Shown here one piece after another: positions 17,190-25,581 of a stretch of 64,000 nucleotides of DNA. A program made the position numbers and the translations under genes. A model generated the notes under the pieces. The model did no database searches and had not been told where the DNA came from. It saw only the letters and a program-made list of their open reading frames with translations. This DNA is from Dehalobacter sp. DCM. GTDB lineage: Bacteria; Bacillota; Desulfitobacteriia; Desulfitobacteriales; Syntrophobotulaceae. Each line of letters starts with the position of its first letter. Positions within the stretch are counted from its first letter, which is position 1. The stretch covers positions 2,721,001 through 2,785,000 of the forward strand of contig NZ_CP092282.1 of the NCBI RefSeq assembly GCF_024972775.1, given 5' to 3'.

Positions 17190-17627
17190 TCATCCTCCAT
17201 TTATAAGCTCGTTTTTATTATTGTCCTGAAGTAGGTCGGCTAACGTAATGGAATTAACAACATCGTTGATTGAGTCCCTGACTCTCACCCAAACCTCTCG
17301 GTTCACGCAGAATTTAGTTTTTTCACAGCAGTTTTTTTCAGCCTGCTTGTCGCATTCAACTGGTGCTATGGGTCCCTCCAAAACGCGAATCACGTCGCCT
17401 ATATTAATATCCTCTGGTTTTTTTGCAAGTATATACCCACCTTGAGGGCCGCGAATGCTTTTCACAAGCCCTGCCCGGCGTAATTCCGGAACGAGCTGCT
17501 CCAGGTAGTTTTCCGATAGTTTCTGTCTATCAGCGACACTTTTAAGAGATATTGGCCCTTCAGCCGTGTGCTGTGCCAGATCAACCATAATCTGCACACC
17601 GTACCGCCCCCGGGTTGAAAACCGCAT
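17190..17627 (-). CDS. iscR: Rrf2 family Fe-S regulator IscR
   Basis: 145 residues. The winged helix has the Rrf2 signature YGVQIMVDLA, LKSVADRQKLSENYLEQLV and GLVKSIRGPQGGY. A cysteine cluster follows at Cys92, Cys100, Cys101 and Cys107, close to the three ligands of E. coli IscR (Cys92, 98, 104). That supports a 2Fe-2S sensor and therefore IscR rather than CymR. GAGGTG precedes the ATG. As first gene of the isc operon it probably represses its own promoter when cluster-loaded. Confidence 0.92.
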   Translation of the reverse strand: MRFSTRGRYGVQIMVDLAQHTAEGPISLKSVADRQKLSENYLEQLVPELRRAGLVKSIRGPQGGYILAKKPEDINIGDVIRVLEGPIAPVECDKQAEKNCCEKTKFCVNREVWVRVRDSINDVVNSITLADLLQDNNKNELINGG

Positions 17628-17675
17628 ATCATCACCTCGTCATACGTTTTATGATTGTACTAATAGATTATTTAT

Positions 17676-17704
17676 ATCCTACTAAACCAATCGGAATTTG
17701 TCAA
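17676..17704 (-). promoter_or_regulatory. Sigma-A promoter of the isc operon
   Basis: Minus strand TTGACA (17704-17699) and TAGGAT (17681-17676), 17 bases apart, about 50 bases before iscR. The spacer and flank (CCGATTGGTTTAGTAGG) form a loose inverted pattern that might be the IscR site; I could not confirm it. Confidence 0.55.
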
Positions 17705-17734
17705 TACAAATAATTTATATTATCAGATTACCGG

Positions 17735-17761
17735 TTGACATGGCACGAGATTTGTTATAAT
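17735..17761 (+). promoter_or_regulatory. Promoter upstream of rarA
   Basis: TTGACA (17735-17740) and TATAAT (17756-17761), both perfect hexamers but only 15 bases apart, about 100 bases before rarA. It is divergent from the isc promoter, with 30 bases between the two -35 boxes. Confidence 0.5.
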
Positions 17762-17863
17762 GTATTTATCTTTCATATGATAGTGATTTTTTATTCCATG
17801 GTTATTGATACCTACTGCTAATATTTTGGGTCATTTTTTGACCTTTTTGGGAGGAAAAACGAA

Positions 17864-19162
17864 GTGAATCTTTTTTCCACAGCCTTCGATGCGAGCAAAG
17901 TCGCCCCTTTAGCCGACAGAATGCGTCCACGGACTCTTGATGAATTTATCGGGCAGCACGATATTCTTGGACCCGGAAAGCTCCTGCGCCGGGCAATTGA
18001 AGCAGACAGAGTGACCTCGATCATTCTTTATGGGCCTCCCGGTACAGGAAAAACCTCGCTAGCGCAAGTCATTGCCAATAAAACGACCTCGAATTTTGTT
18101 CGGATCAACGCTGTTTCTTCCGGCGTGAAAGATCTCCGGGAAATACTTGAGAAAGCCGAGGAAAATCTTCACCTTTATCAGCAAAAAACACTTGTCTTTT
18201 GCGATGAAGTTCATCGATTCAACAAAGGTCAGCAGGATGTTCTTCTGCCAGCCATTGAACGCGGTATTATTTCCTTTATCGGAGCAACTACTGAAAACCC
18301 GTACTTTGAGATCAATTCTGCTCTATTAAGCCGGTCGACATTGTTTCAATTGCATCCTCTTTCGGATGAAGAAATTCGTATGGGATTGGAACAGGCCATA
18401 AAGGATGAGACACGTGGGTTGGGCAGCTATCATGTAGAAATAGCGAATGAAGCCTTTGCTCACTGGATCGATTACGCCGGCGGTGATCTGCGCCGGGCGC
18501 TGAATGCTCTGGAATTAGCCGTACTCACCACTGCCCCGGAAAACGGCATCCGCAGGATCAGCCTGGAAATAGCGAAGGAATCGGTTCAGCAAAGACATTT
18601 TCGTTTTGATAAAAATGGCGATAACCATTATGACATCATCTCAGCAATGATCAAAAGCATGCGCGGCTCTGACCCGGATGCGGCCCTCTATTGGTTCGCC
18701 ATCCTGTTGGAGTCCGGTGAGGATCCGCGTTTTATCATGCGCAGGATTATTGTTCATGCTTCCGAAGATGTCGGATTGGCTGATCCGCTGGTCATGCTTC
18801 AGGCCCATGCTGCCGCTAACGCCTTGGAATGGGTGGGTTTACCGGAGGCGCGGATCCCGATGGCTCAGGCTGTGTTAGCGATTGCCACAGCGCCGAAGAG
18901 CAACTCCGTCGTAACCGCAATCAGTAATGCTCAGGAATATGTTCGAATGAAAAAAGCCGGACAAGTCCCCATTCATCTTCGTGACGCTTCTTACCCCGGT
19001 GCCAAAAAGCTGGGACATGGGATCGATTATCTTTATCCGCATGCTTATCCTGGAAATTGGGTGCGACAGGATTACCTTCCCGAAGAAGCCAGGGATACCT
19101 GCTTCTATAATTCGACCGGCAAAGGCGCAGATAAAAACAGAGGGAAACCCACAGCGAAATAA
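17864..19162 (+). CDS. rarA: Replication-associated recombination ATPase RarA/MgsA
   Basis: 432 residues. AAA+ core with LADRMRPRTLDEFIGQ, Walker A YGPPGTGKTS, Walker B LVFCDEVHRFNKGQQD and sensor FIGATTENPYFE. The MgsA C-terminal domain contains HYDIISAMIKSMRGSDPDAALYW and DVGLADP. Family members act at stalled replication forks. The start is the GTG at 17864 behind GGGAGG. A strong hairpin terminator follows. Confidence 0.95.
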   Translation: MNLFSTAFDASKVAPLADRMRPRTLDEFIGQHDILGPGKLLRRAIEADRVTSIILYGPPGTGKTSLAQVIANKTTSNFVRINAVSSGVKDLREILEKAEENLHLYQQKTLVFCDEVHRFNKGQQDVLLPAIERGIISFIGATTENPYFEINSALLSRSTLFQLHPLSDEEIRMGLEQAIKDETRGLGSYHVEIANEAFAHWIDYAGGDLRRALNALELAVLTTAPENGIRRISLEIAKESVQQRHFRFDKNGDNHYDIISAMIKSMRGSDPDAALYWFAILLESGEDPRFIMRRIIVHASEDVGLADPLVMLQAHAAANALEWVGLPEARIPMAQAVLAIATAPKSNSVVTAISNAQEYVRMKKAGQVPIHLRDASYPGAKKLGHGIDYLYPHAYPGNWVRQDYLPEEARDTCFYNSTGKGADKNRGKPTAK

Positions 19163-19246
19163 TTAGGCTTCATCAGCACATTCCACTTGAGTGGGGCTCG
19201 TGCCATAAATTTTGTTGCTAACAAACACAATTGCAGAATAGAAAAC

Positions 19247-19287
19247 GGCGATATCGTTGCAGCTACTTTTAAGTAGCTTAGCGATAT
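19247..19287 (+). terminator. Terminator after rarA
   Basis: GGCGATATCG and AGCTACTT pair with AAGTAGCT and CGATATCGCC (long stem, small internal mismatch), followed by CTTATTTATT. It lies 85 bases past the rarA stop. Confidence 0.75.
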
Positions 19288-19356
19288 CGCCTTATTTATT
19301 GTAATCATATATCCTTTCCCCCAGGCATACTCATTACCAAAGATGGGGGTGTATCC

Positions 19357-20148
19357 ATGCCTTCAGATCTCGTTCAATTGCTTATCATCACGTTTGTTAT
19401 TCACCTGATTGATACGTTCGCCTACTCTGTTCGTCTGAACGCTGTAAAAAGCGGTCAATTTGCGCTATCTGCCTCGTTGTTTAATTTATTTTATCTGATA
19501 TCGCTGATTGCACACTCCATACAAGCACCTTTAATTGGTGGACTTATTGACAATGCCATGAGATTAAATACCGATCCACTTCCGCAATTGCGCATAATCA
19601 TCCTAGCCTCAACCACTGGGACATTTTTTGGTATCTTTTTTACGCCAACCTTTTTAAGGATATTTTCTAAAGCCGTTTATAACCTTGAGAGAACAGGATC
19701 GGTTCCATCGATTGTCCTCAATGCATTTAAGTCTGGCAGCGTCGTCCGCTTGTCCAATTATTTTGTTTTTCCAGTAAAAAATATGTTCCGCAATTTACCT
19801 TTTAATATAGTCCCCCGCGAATTGATCACACTCAATGCCCTCGTGACCGGTATTTATACTATTGGCGGGATGTCAGCCTATTATGCGGCTTCCCTTGTGA
19901 CTTCAGACCATCGACTGGCCGCCGCAGCGTCAGCCGGCATATTCAACACAGCGGCTAATATTCTGTTTATGCTTTTTATCGACCCAAAATCGTCGATCAT
20001 TACGGATCAGGCTTTAAAACAACATCGTCCGTATGACGATGTTAAAGCTCTCGTCGTCATCCTGATGAGCGCGAAACTCCTGGGAACGCTCTTCGGTCAA
20101 GTCCTGTTGAATCCTCTGACACAGGCGATCGTTATGTTTTACCAGTAA
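19357..20148 (+). CDS. amj: Alternative lipid II flippase Amj family (DUF2837)
   Basis: 263 residues with about six membrane segments. It has the family features of a short N-terminal helix with HLIDTFAYSVRLNAVKSG, GGLIDNAMR, and the central PRELITLNALVTGIYTIGGMSAYYAA. Amj in Bacillus moves lipid II across the membrane and backs up MurJ under sigma-M stress. GATGGGGGTG precedes the ATG. It stands alone between terminators. Function is by family resemblance. Confidence 0.85.
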   Translation: MPSDLVQLLIITFVIHLIDTFAYSVRLNAVKSGQFALSASLFNLFYLISLIAHSIQAPLIGGLIDNAMRLNTDPLPQLRIIILASTTGTFFGIFFTPTFLRIFSKAVYNLERTGSVPSIVLNAFKSGSVVRLSNYFVFPVKNMFRNLPFNIVPRELITLNALVTGIYTIGGMSAYYAASLVTSDHRLAAAASAGIFNTAANILFMLFIDPKSSIITDQALKQHRPYDDVKALVVILMSAKLLGTLFGQVLLNPLTQAIVMFYQ

Positions 20149-20214
20149 GTAAACCGGCTTCAAACACTATTTGCTAAACCTGCGTTATCATGCTGTTGTA
20201 GAGACATAATAAAG

Positions 20215-20257
20215 AATCCTCCTGACTAATTCTTATTAAGAATAGTGTTTGAGGATT
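20215..20257 (-). terminator. Hairpin between convergent genes
   Basis: AATCCTC pairs with GAGGATT around an imperfect inner stem; on the minus strand a TTCTTTATT tail follows. It would end the DUF2103 gene. CAAACACTATT at 20161-20171 is also the exact complement of AATAGTGTTTG at 20241-20251, so an alternative, larger hairpin can form. Confidence 0.5.
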
Positions 20258-20323
20258 ATCTCCGTCTTATTTATTTAACTTTATACTATTAGATGGGAAT
20301 AATTAACACGTTGTTGACTATCT

Positions 20324-21010
20324 TTATTGCGGTGAATGTTTGGGGTTTCTTCTGATGGGAGACATCGACAGTCTATCTTGCAGTTCAGTCAATGCTTGCC
20401 GTATATCGTGATCAATGATTTCCTCCAGCCTGGGGTCGTCGTGGTCCGCCATGGTCGCCAAGCTGTCCACCAGTGAATCCCTTAGCCCTTGATTGATTTC
20501 CACCAGCTCATACTCTTCCTTGATTCCGCTAAGCAGCCTATCCTTGTTGCTTAAGGGAATTTCTCCGTGAGCGTTACCCGTTTGATCACCGGTTTTTGTC
20601 CTGGGATTTTTTCTCTTATCAGGCCTTTTTTGTTGAGCTTTCTGCAAATCACGCGTGTCTGTACCGTTTATAGTATCTTTATAAGTAATTGCCTGTTTAC
20701 AGGTTTCATCCAGCGCGGACCGAAAAAAATCCAATTCCTCTGTCAATTTAGCAACCCATTGTTTTACGACCTGAGTATTCTCTGTCACAACAAACGCCTC
20801 TTGAATGGAACCCCCGTTTTTTAAAAGGATTTTGCATCCTGTTGGTGTTTCGTACTGATAGGCCGCACCACGCTCTTTGGAATTGGTAACGCTAATAACT
20901 CCAGGAATAATATCCGAAATTTGACGATGTTTGCTCAGATCTTCGAGCCAGTCCAAGGCACCTTCAATAATACTATGTTCTCTTTTGATCTTATTTCGTC
21001 GGAATTTCAT
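20324..21010 (-). CDS. DUF2103-like protein with charged C-terminal extension
   Basis: 228 residues. The first 95 (KREHSIIEGALDWLEDLSK, ISDIIPGVISVTNS, CKILLKNGGSIQEAFVVT) resemble DUF2103, a small predicted metal-binding family. The middle (about 120-155) is a basic, low-complexity linker rich in Lys, Arg and Asp. The C-terminal 70 residues are acidic and helical. AAAGGGA precedes the ATG. It is followed (12 bases upstream on the minus strand) by the phosphoesterase gene, with which it is probably co-transcribed. Function unknown. Confidence 0.55.
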   Translation of the reverse strand: MKFRRNKIKREHSIIEGALDWLEDLSKHRQISDIIPGVISVTNSKERGAAYQYETPTGCKILLKNGGSIQEAFVVTENTQVVKQWVAKLTEELDFFRSALDETCKQAITYKDTINGTDTRDLQKAQQKRPDKRKNPRTKTGDQTGNAHGEIPLSNKDRLLSGIKEEYELVEINQGLRDSLVDSLATMADHDDPRLEEIIDHDIRQALTELQDRLSMSPIRRNPKHSPQ

Positions 21011-21022
21011 GGTTGGTCCCTT

Positions 21023-21514
21023 TCAATCAAAATACAAATGCTGTATATTAAAATTCCTCTTATCTACTGTCAATATCCCGATCGAGCACTGCGCCTGGCT
21101 TCTCCGCTCAGACGCTGATCCAGGATTAAACATCAATATCCCTTCAAAATATTTCTTAAACGGGATATGACTGTGGCCAAAAATGATCATATCGACCTCA
21201 TCGTTTAAGAAACAATTATAGGCTCTATCTGGGGTGTCTTTGCCAAATCCCATTGCCCCGTGGGTTATTCCTATCTTAATGGATCCGACATCTGCAATGA
21301 GTTTATCAGGCAGATCGGTCAGTGACCAGTCACAATTGCCTCTAACCGCAATCACAGGTGCTATCGTTTCTAAATCATCGAGCAATGTTCTGGACACGAT
21401 ATCCCCGGCATGAATAATTGTATCCACTTCACTCAATGTTTTCCAGACATAAGAAGCTAGTGTTCGTCCCTGTCGAATATGTGTATCCGAGATTATTCCA
21501 ATTCTCATGTTCAT
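21023..21514 (-). CDS. YfcE/MJ0936 family metallophosphoesterase
   Basis: About 163 residues with the calcineurin-like metal sites in order: GIISDTHIRQG, IIHAGDIV, VRGNCDWS, GITHGAMGFG and IIFGHSHIPF. The family hydrolyses phosphodiesters with Mn2+; the natural substrate is unknown. AGGAG supports the ATG at 21514 or the ATG two codons later (21508, whose product starts MRIGIISDTH); the longest frame from 21568 is unlikely. It is the upstream partner of the DUF2103-like gene. Confidence 0.88.
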   Translation of the reverse strand: MNMRIGIISDTHIRQGRTLASYVWKTLSEVDTIIHAGDIVSRTLLDDLETIAPVIAVRGNCDWSLTDLPDKLIADVGSIKIGITHGAMGFGKDTPDRAYNCFLNDEVDMIIFGHSHIPFKKYFEGILMFNPGSASERRSQAQCSIGILTVDKRNFNIQHLYFD

Positions 21515-21671
21515 AAAACTCCTGTATTCTAAATCACCTGGAAACTTAGAATTGCTTCTGATAGTCATTAAATATTTAATTATGGTTCCTAAATATGATT
21601 ATAATAGTAAAGAATATTTTATGGTTTGCCAAGTCCAAACTACATATTTTTGCAGCAATTATGTAAAAATA

Positions 21672-21695
21672 AACAGGGATTAAGCTGTCCCTGTT
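21672..21695 (-). terminator. Terminator overlapping a stop codon
   Basis: AACAGGGA and TCCCTGTT form an 8-base-pair stem with an 8-base loop; on the minus strand TTTATTTTTA follows. The stem begins inside the stop codon of the 117-residue protein gene at 21694. Confidence 0.8.
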
Positions 21696-22047
21696 ATTGG
21701 TATTGACATTCGCATTTTAATGTTTTACGAATCTCATTGGCTACTCGCCATGTTTCCTGAAGATGGGGGGTTAGCAGTTGAATTCGCCCACTAAGCCGAT
21801 CCACTAGCAGATCCGGTGAAGGATCATCACGGTCCTTGTGCGAATGGCGTATATCGATAGCTATTTTTGTATCATCAAACTCCGGAGGAACAAAATAGTT
21901 GAGAACTTCTTCTGTGGCATCGATCAACTCTGCTACTTGATCATCCGGATAGCCTTCCCTTAACAAGATATCTTTTACCTGCGTCAAGGAATGATCTAGC
22001 GTAAGCAACATTTGCGCTCTCTTGACCAATTCCGGATCAAAACTCAT
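21694..22047 (-). CDS. Uncharacterised 117-residue soluble protein
   Basis: Not recognised. It is a mostly helical cytoplasmic protein. Residues 1-50 read like a helix-turn-helix or UBA-like bundle (ELVKRAQMLLTL, DQVAELIDATEEVL), the middle is acidic and His/Asp-rich (IRHSHKDRDDPSPD), and the C-terminus is a helix ending in CECQ. GAGGTG precedes the ATG at 22047. It is monocistronic, with its own terminator overlapping the stop. Codon use looks like its neighbours. Confidence 0.65.
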   Translation of the reverse strand: MSFDPELVKRAQMLLTLDHSLTQVKDILLREGYPDDQVAELIDATEEVLNYFVPPEFDDTKIAIDIRHSHKDRDDPSPDLLVDRLSGRIQLLTPHLQETWRVANEIRKTLKCECQYQ

Positions 22048-22209
22048 CGTAACACCTCTTTTCTATGTCTCAGTAATTTCATTTTTCCCTGTGTCCTAAA
22101 ACAAATACTATAATATTTTTTACTAACTTGGTGTCCTTGCCCATAATAAAAACAATCATTATTGTATCTATGTATTTAATATATTCGATAATATTCCGGA
22201 GGTTAGAGA

Positions 22210-22653
22210 ATGCTGAAACTTCTTTCTATCCCAGCGGTACTTGCTGCGTTATCCGGAGCCGCGATGGCCTTGCAAGGAACATTAAATTCCCAATTGAGTC
22301 AAAAATCTTCTTTGCTTTCATCAACTTTGATCGTCCACATCTTAGGCAGTATTATTGCCCTTGGCGCTGTTGTCATATGGAAAGTTCCTTTATCTTCGCA
22401 TAAATGGAACCAGATCCCCTGGTACCTTTACCTCGGCGGCGTATTAAGTGTTGCGATTATTGCGCTTGTTGCCGTTTCGATATCGAAGATCGGTGTCTGT
22501 AATGCAACAACAGCGATTATACTGGGTCAGGTTGGCATGGCGGTTCTTATTGATCACTTTGGACTTTTTGGTGTACAAAAAATAAGCTGGAACCCTTGGC
22601 AACTGTTAGGTCTCCTGCTATTCGCCGGGGGGGCTAAACTTCTCTTCCGTTAA
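22210..22653 (+). CDS. DMT-type transporter, YdcZ/DUF606 family
   Basis: 147 residues with five membrane helices, half the size of ordinary DMT transporters as is normal for this family. It has AALSGAAMALQGTLNSQLS at the N-terminus, GGVLSVAIIALVAVSISKIG, ATTAIILGQVGMAVLIDHFG in the middle and a final helix. Such proteins usually work as dimers in opposite orientation; the substrate is unknown. GGAGG precedes the ATG. It is convergent with the next gene. Confidence 0.87.
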   Translation: MLKLLSIPAVLAALSGAAMALQGTLNSQLSQKSSLLSSTLIVHILGSIIALGAVVIWKVPLSSHKWNQIPWYLYLGGVLSVAIIALVAVSISKIGVCNATTAIILGQVGMAVLIDHFGLFGVQKISWNPWQLLGLLLFAGGAKLLFR

Positions 22654-22663
22654 TTAGTACAAG

Positions 22664-23182
22664 CTATATCAATCCTGACCGTGTGTTGATTTTATTTAGA
22701 TTCAGAATAATATTGTACATTTCTTCCGTAACCGTGTATTTGTGAATTTGTCCATTAGAAGATAACAGCAATATTTTTTTCGCTTGTCCTTTCGTATCAC
22801 TGTCAATTATTTTTAAAATATAGCCATAGCTCTCACTGGATAAGGCAAGCTGTTGGAATTCATTATCCTGTACAAAAATCGCCCAGTACCCATCCGATAT
22901 TTCACTGTCCCCGGTATACAGCGAATTGTAAACACTGGGCAGATCACTATCGTCGGTGTCAACGGTTGTATCATCCGCTTCGTCGGTTGTTGTCGGCAGC
23001 GTTATTTCATCAATTGTCTCTATCGACTCTCCCGAAAAAGCAAGTTGATCATAAACCTTATGGAAAAAATCCGGGAAGAGCAAATAGCCCACAACACCAA
23101 TAATAAATATCCATATCGCAAGGGCCTGGAAGTCGCCCCACAGATCGTTTTTGGGGGGATGTCCCCAGGTGTTATTTCTCAT
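22664..23182 (-). CDS. Uncharacterised single-pass membrane protein
   Basis: 172 residues, not recognised. A short N-terminal tail (MRNNTWGHPPKNDLWGDF) precedes one membrane helix (about 22-40). An acidic Thr/Asp-rich linker (60-85) follows, then a C-terminal domain outside the membrane with strand-rich repeats (YWAIFVQDNEFQQLALSS, YGYILKIIDSDTKGQ, QIHKYTVTEEMYNIIL). AGGGGTGG supports the ATG at 23182, not the upstream one at 23248. It is divergent from uvrC, 84 bases away. It could be a surface sensor or structural protein; no evidence decides. Confidence 0.6.
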   Translation of the reverse strand: MRNNTWGHPPKNDLWGDFQALAIWIFIIGVVGYLLFPDFFHKVYDQLAFSGESIETIDEITLPTTTDEADDTTVDTDDSDLPSVYNSLYTGDSEISDGYWAIFVQDNEFQQLALSSESYGYILKIIDSDTKGQAKKILLLSSNGQIHKYTVTEEMYNIILNLNKINTRSGLI

Positions 23183-23266
23183 AATACCACCCCTGAAATT
23201 ATACGTGATACATGAGCAGAATATGATACAATCTATATAACCGAACAACCAACGGAGGTGATTCTT

Positions 23267-25033
23267 TTGGTGGATGTATTTAAGAAAAAACTGTCTCTCC
23301 TGCCGGATTCTCCGGGAGTCTATTTAATGAAAAACGCCTCCGGGAATATCATATATGTAGGAAAGGCAAAAGTACTCAAGAATAGAGTCCGCTCCTATTT
23401 TACAGGATCTCATGATCAAAAGACCCAAAAACTCGTCAGCGAAATTGCCGACTTTGAATATATTCTGACATTAACAGAAGTTGAAGCACTTCTGCTGGAA
23501 TGCAACCTGATTAAGAAATACGATCCCTACTATAATATCCTGCTGAAAGATGATAAATCCTACCCGTATATCCTAATTACAGCCGAAAAGCATCCACGTA
23601 TCCTCGTCACCCGCAAAGTATCTAAAAAGGCAGGCAAGTATTTCGGCCCTTATCCCAGTGCGACAGCAGCCAGGGAAACAGCCCGCTTACTGAATCGACT
23701 GTTTCCTTTTCGCAAGTGCAGCCAGATTCCCTCTAAGGCGTGCTTGTACTTCCATCTTGGTCAATGCCTTGGTCCTTGTATCCGTGATATCACCCCTGAT
23801 AACTATCAGGATGTTCTGGAAAAATCAACCTTATTTCTTCGCGGCAACCAAAAAAGCATTATCAAATGGTTGGAAGAAAAGATGACTAAAGCCGCTGCAG
23901 CGCTTGAATTCGAGGCGGCCCGGGAATATAGGGACTTGATCAGCGATCTAAAATTAATCAGTGAAAAACAAAATATCACGCTGAATGATTATCGTAATCG
24001 TGATTTTGTTGCTTATGCCTTTAACGACGAGTTGATCAGTATTCAAATCTTGTGTTTCCGTCAGGGTAATTTAGTTACACGGGATGGCTTTTTCTTTGCG
24101 TATTATGATGAGCCCGAAGAATCATTTATTTCTTTTTTATTGCAATACTATACGAATAAAGCCCTGATTCCCGACGAAATATGTATTCCTGAAATAAAAT
24201 CGACCTCTGTCATGGATATTTTACCTATCGTGATCCCCAAAAAAGGCAAGACGAAACAACTCCTGTCTATGGCAGCATCGAATGCCGAGACCGTGCTCAA
24301 AGAAAAGGTCCAGCTGGAAAAAGAAAAAGAAGCGGAACAACAAAAGACTGTCGGCGGTTTGGCTGAGGTCTTGGGTATATCTAAGGCAGATACGATTGAA
24401 GCCTTTGATATTTCAGGGCTTTATGGCAGCAATATTGTGGGTGGTATGGTTCAGTTTAAAGATGGAAAACCGTTTCGTTCAAATTACCGTAAGTTCAATA
24501 TTGCACCACTCCCAGATAATAATGACGATACGGCGTATCTTAAACATGTGATTGGCCGACGTTATTCCCGTTTATTGCAAGAAGGTCTTTGTTTACCGGA
24601 CCTCATTCTTGTTGATGGCGGCAAGGGACAGGTTAAAGCGGCACTGGAATCGCTTCATAAATTGGGTTTAACGATTCCTATTGCCGGTATGGTTAAAAAT
24701 GACCGTCACGAAACCCGAACACTAATCAACAAAGCAGGAAAAGAGCTCGCAATCGGTGAACGGACTGAGGTCTTTCGCTTAATTCAGCGGATTCAGGATG
24801 AAGTCCACCGCTTTGCTATTACGTTCCACCGCCAACAGCGGATCAAAACAATGAAAGCCTCCGAGTTGGACAATATCCCTGGTATTGGGCCCAAGCGCAA
24901 GCTTATGCTCCTGAAGGCTTTTCAAACATTCGATGATATAAAAAATGCGTCGGTTGATGACTTGAAGAATGCCGGTTTAAATGCAAACGTTGCCGAAGAA
25001 GTGGTTGATTACTTTCATCCTTTACAGGACTAG
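23267..25033 (+). CDS. uvrC: Excinuclease ABC subunit C
   Basis: About 588 residues. N-terminal GIY-YIG nuclease (PGVYLMKNASGNIIYVGKAKVLKNRV in substance), Cys motif FRKCSQIPSKACLYFHLGQC, UVR helix pair (about 200-235), RNase H-like UvrC domain (EAFDISGLYGSNIVGGMV, LILVDGGKGQ) and C-terminal helix-hairpin-helix (IPGIGPKRKLMLL). It makes both incisions in nucleotide excision repair. The frame can begin at the GTG at 23258, but that codon is part of the ribosome site GGAGGTGA; the TTG at 23267 or GTG at 23270 is the real start. Its stop codon lies inside the left arm of a palindromic repeat. Confidence 0.97.
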   Translation: MVDVFKKKLSLLPDSPGVYLMKNASGNIIYVGKAKVLKNRVRSYFTGSHDQKTQKLVSEIADFEYILTLTEVEALLLECNLIKKYDPYYNILLKDDKSYPYILITAEKHPRILVTRKVSKKAGKYFGPYPSATAARETARLLNRLFPFRKCSQIPSKACLYFHLGQCLGPCIRDITPDNYQDVLEKSTLFLRGNQKSIIKWLEEKMTKAAAALEFEAAREYRDLISDLKLISEKQNITLNDYRNRDFVAYAFNDELISIQILCFRQGNLVTRDGFFFAYYDEPEESFISFLLQYYTNKALIPDEICIPEIKSTSVMDILPIVIPKKGKTKQLLSMAASNAETVLKEKVQLEKEKEAEQQKTVGGLAEVLGISKADTIEAFDISGLYGSNIVGGMVQFKDGKPFRSNYRKFNIAPLPDNNDDTAYLKHVIGRRYSRLLQEGLCLPDLILVDGGKGQVKAALESLHKLGLTIPIAGMVKNDRHETRTLINKAGKELAIGERTEVFRLIQRIQDEVHRFAITFHRQQRIKTMKASELDNIPGIGPKRKLMLLKAFQTFDDIKNASVDDLKNAGLNANVAEEVVDYFHPLQD

Positions 25034-25256
25034 TACATTGTATTCAAAATAACTAGGCAAACAAATACGTAAGCTTTATTCTGCGGTTGGTCTGCATGCC
25101 ACATTCCGCTTTCGGCTCTTGTGCCCTCCATGGCACAAAGAGCCGCGCGACGCAATCCATGCTCCGCTTGTCGCCGGAACTGTAGCACGCAGACCTAATT
25201 TGAAGTAAATGCTTGAGATAATCTTTTGTGTAGTTATTTCAAATACGTTGTACTAG
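25030..25256. repeat. Palindromic repeat element, copy 1
   Basis: The ends are 26-base inverted repeats: 25030-25055 against 25231-25256 match at 22 of 26 positions and begin CTAGTACA. Further in, GGTCTGC and GCAGACC also pair, and the centre holds a hairpin at 25114-25144 (GGCTCTT-GTGCC against GGCAC-AAAGAGCC) around CTCCAT. The whole 227 bases can fold into one large hairpin. No coding frame. The left end includes the uvrC stop codon. Confidence 0.75.
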
Positions 25257-25455
25257 TACAACGTTCTTTGCCATCCATGGCACTGCGGCATTAGGCCATC
25301 CATGGCCTTGCTGCTCCTACACCCTCCATGGTGTCTGCGACATTAGGCCATCCATGGCCGTCAAAGAGCCGTGCTCCGCTTGACGTAGGCATTGTGCAGG
25401 CGACCTTACTCTAATGTAATCTGAGTAACTAATTCGAGTATGATCTCCTAGTACC
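25254..25455. repeat. Palindromic repeat element, copy 2, rich in CCATCCATGG
   Basis: It starts with the same CTAGTACAACG as the end of copy 1 (inverted) and ends near another CTAGTAC at 25448-25454. It contains CCATCCATGG at 25271, GGCCATCCATGGCC at 25294-25307 and 25346-25359, and ACACC-CTCCAT-GGTGT at 25319-25334, all small palindromes around a shared CAT/ATG core. GTGCTCCGCTTGACG at 25371 matches copy 1 (TGCTCCGCTTGTCG at 25160). No coding frame. Confidence 0.7.
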
Positions 25456-25477
25456 GTCTATTCCAATATCAGAATTC

Positions 25478-25550
25478 GTGCTCCGCATACCGCCGGTACT
25501 TTGGTGCGTAGACCAGATAGGATGTATTTGCTTGACATTATTATTAAAGA
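25478..25550. repeat. Degenerate repeat element, copy 3
   Basis: GTGCTCCGC followed by CCGCCGGTACTTTGGTGCG and TAGACC resembles copy 1 at 25159-25196, and the following ATGTATTTGCTTGA resembles AAGTAAATGCTTGA at 25204-25217. It appears to be a shortened copy without the CCATCCATGG palindromes. Confidence 0.55.
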
Positions 25551-25581
25551 CGTTTATCCTAAGAAATGGACAAATTAAGCG

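Noticed and set aside
17740-17756. Sigma-54-like site TGGCACGAGATTTGTT before rarA
   Set aside because: The -12 element reads GT instead of GC, and the stretch lies inside a sigma-A promoter with perfect hexamers.
25254-25455. CCATCCATGG units as a CRISPR array
   Set aside because: The units are short palindromes with unequal spacing and related, not unique, intervening sequence; no cas genes are present.
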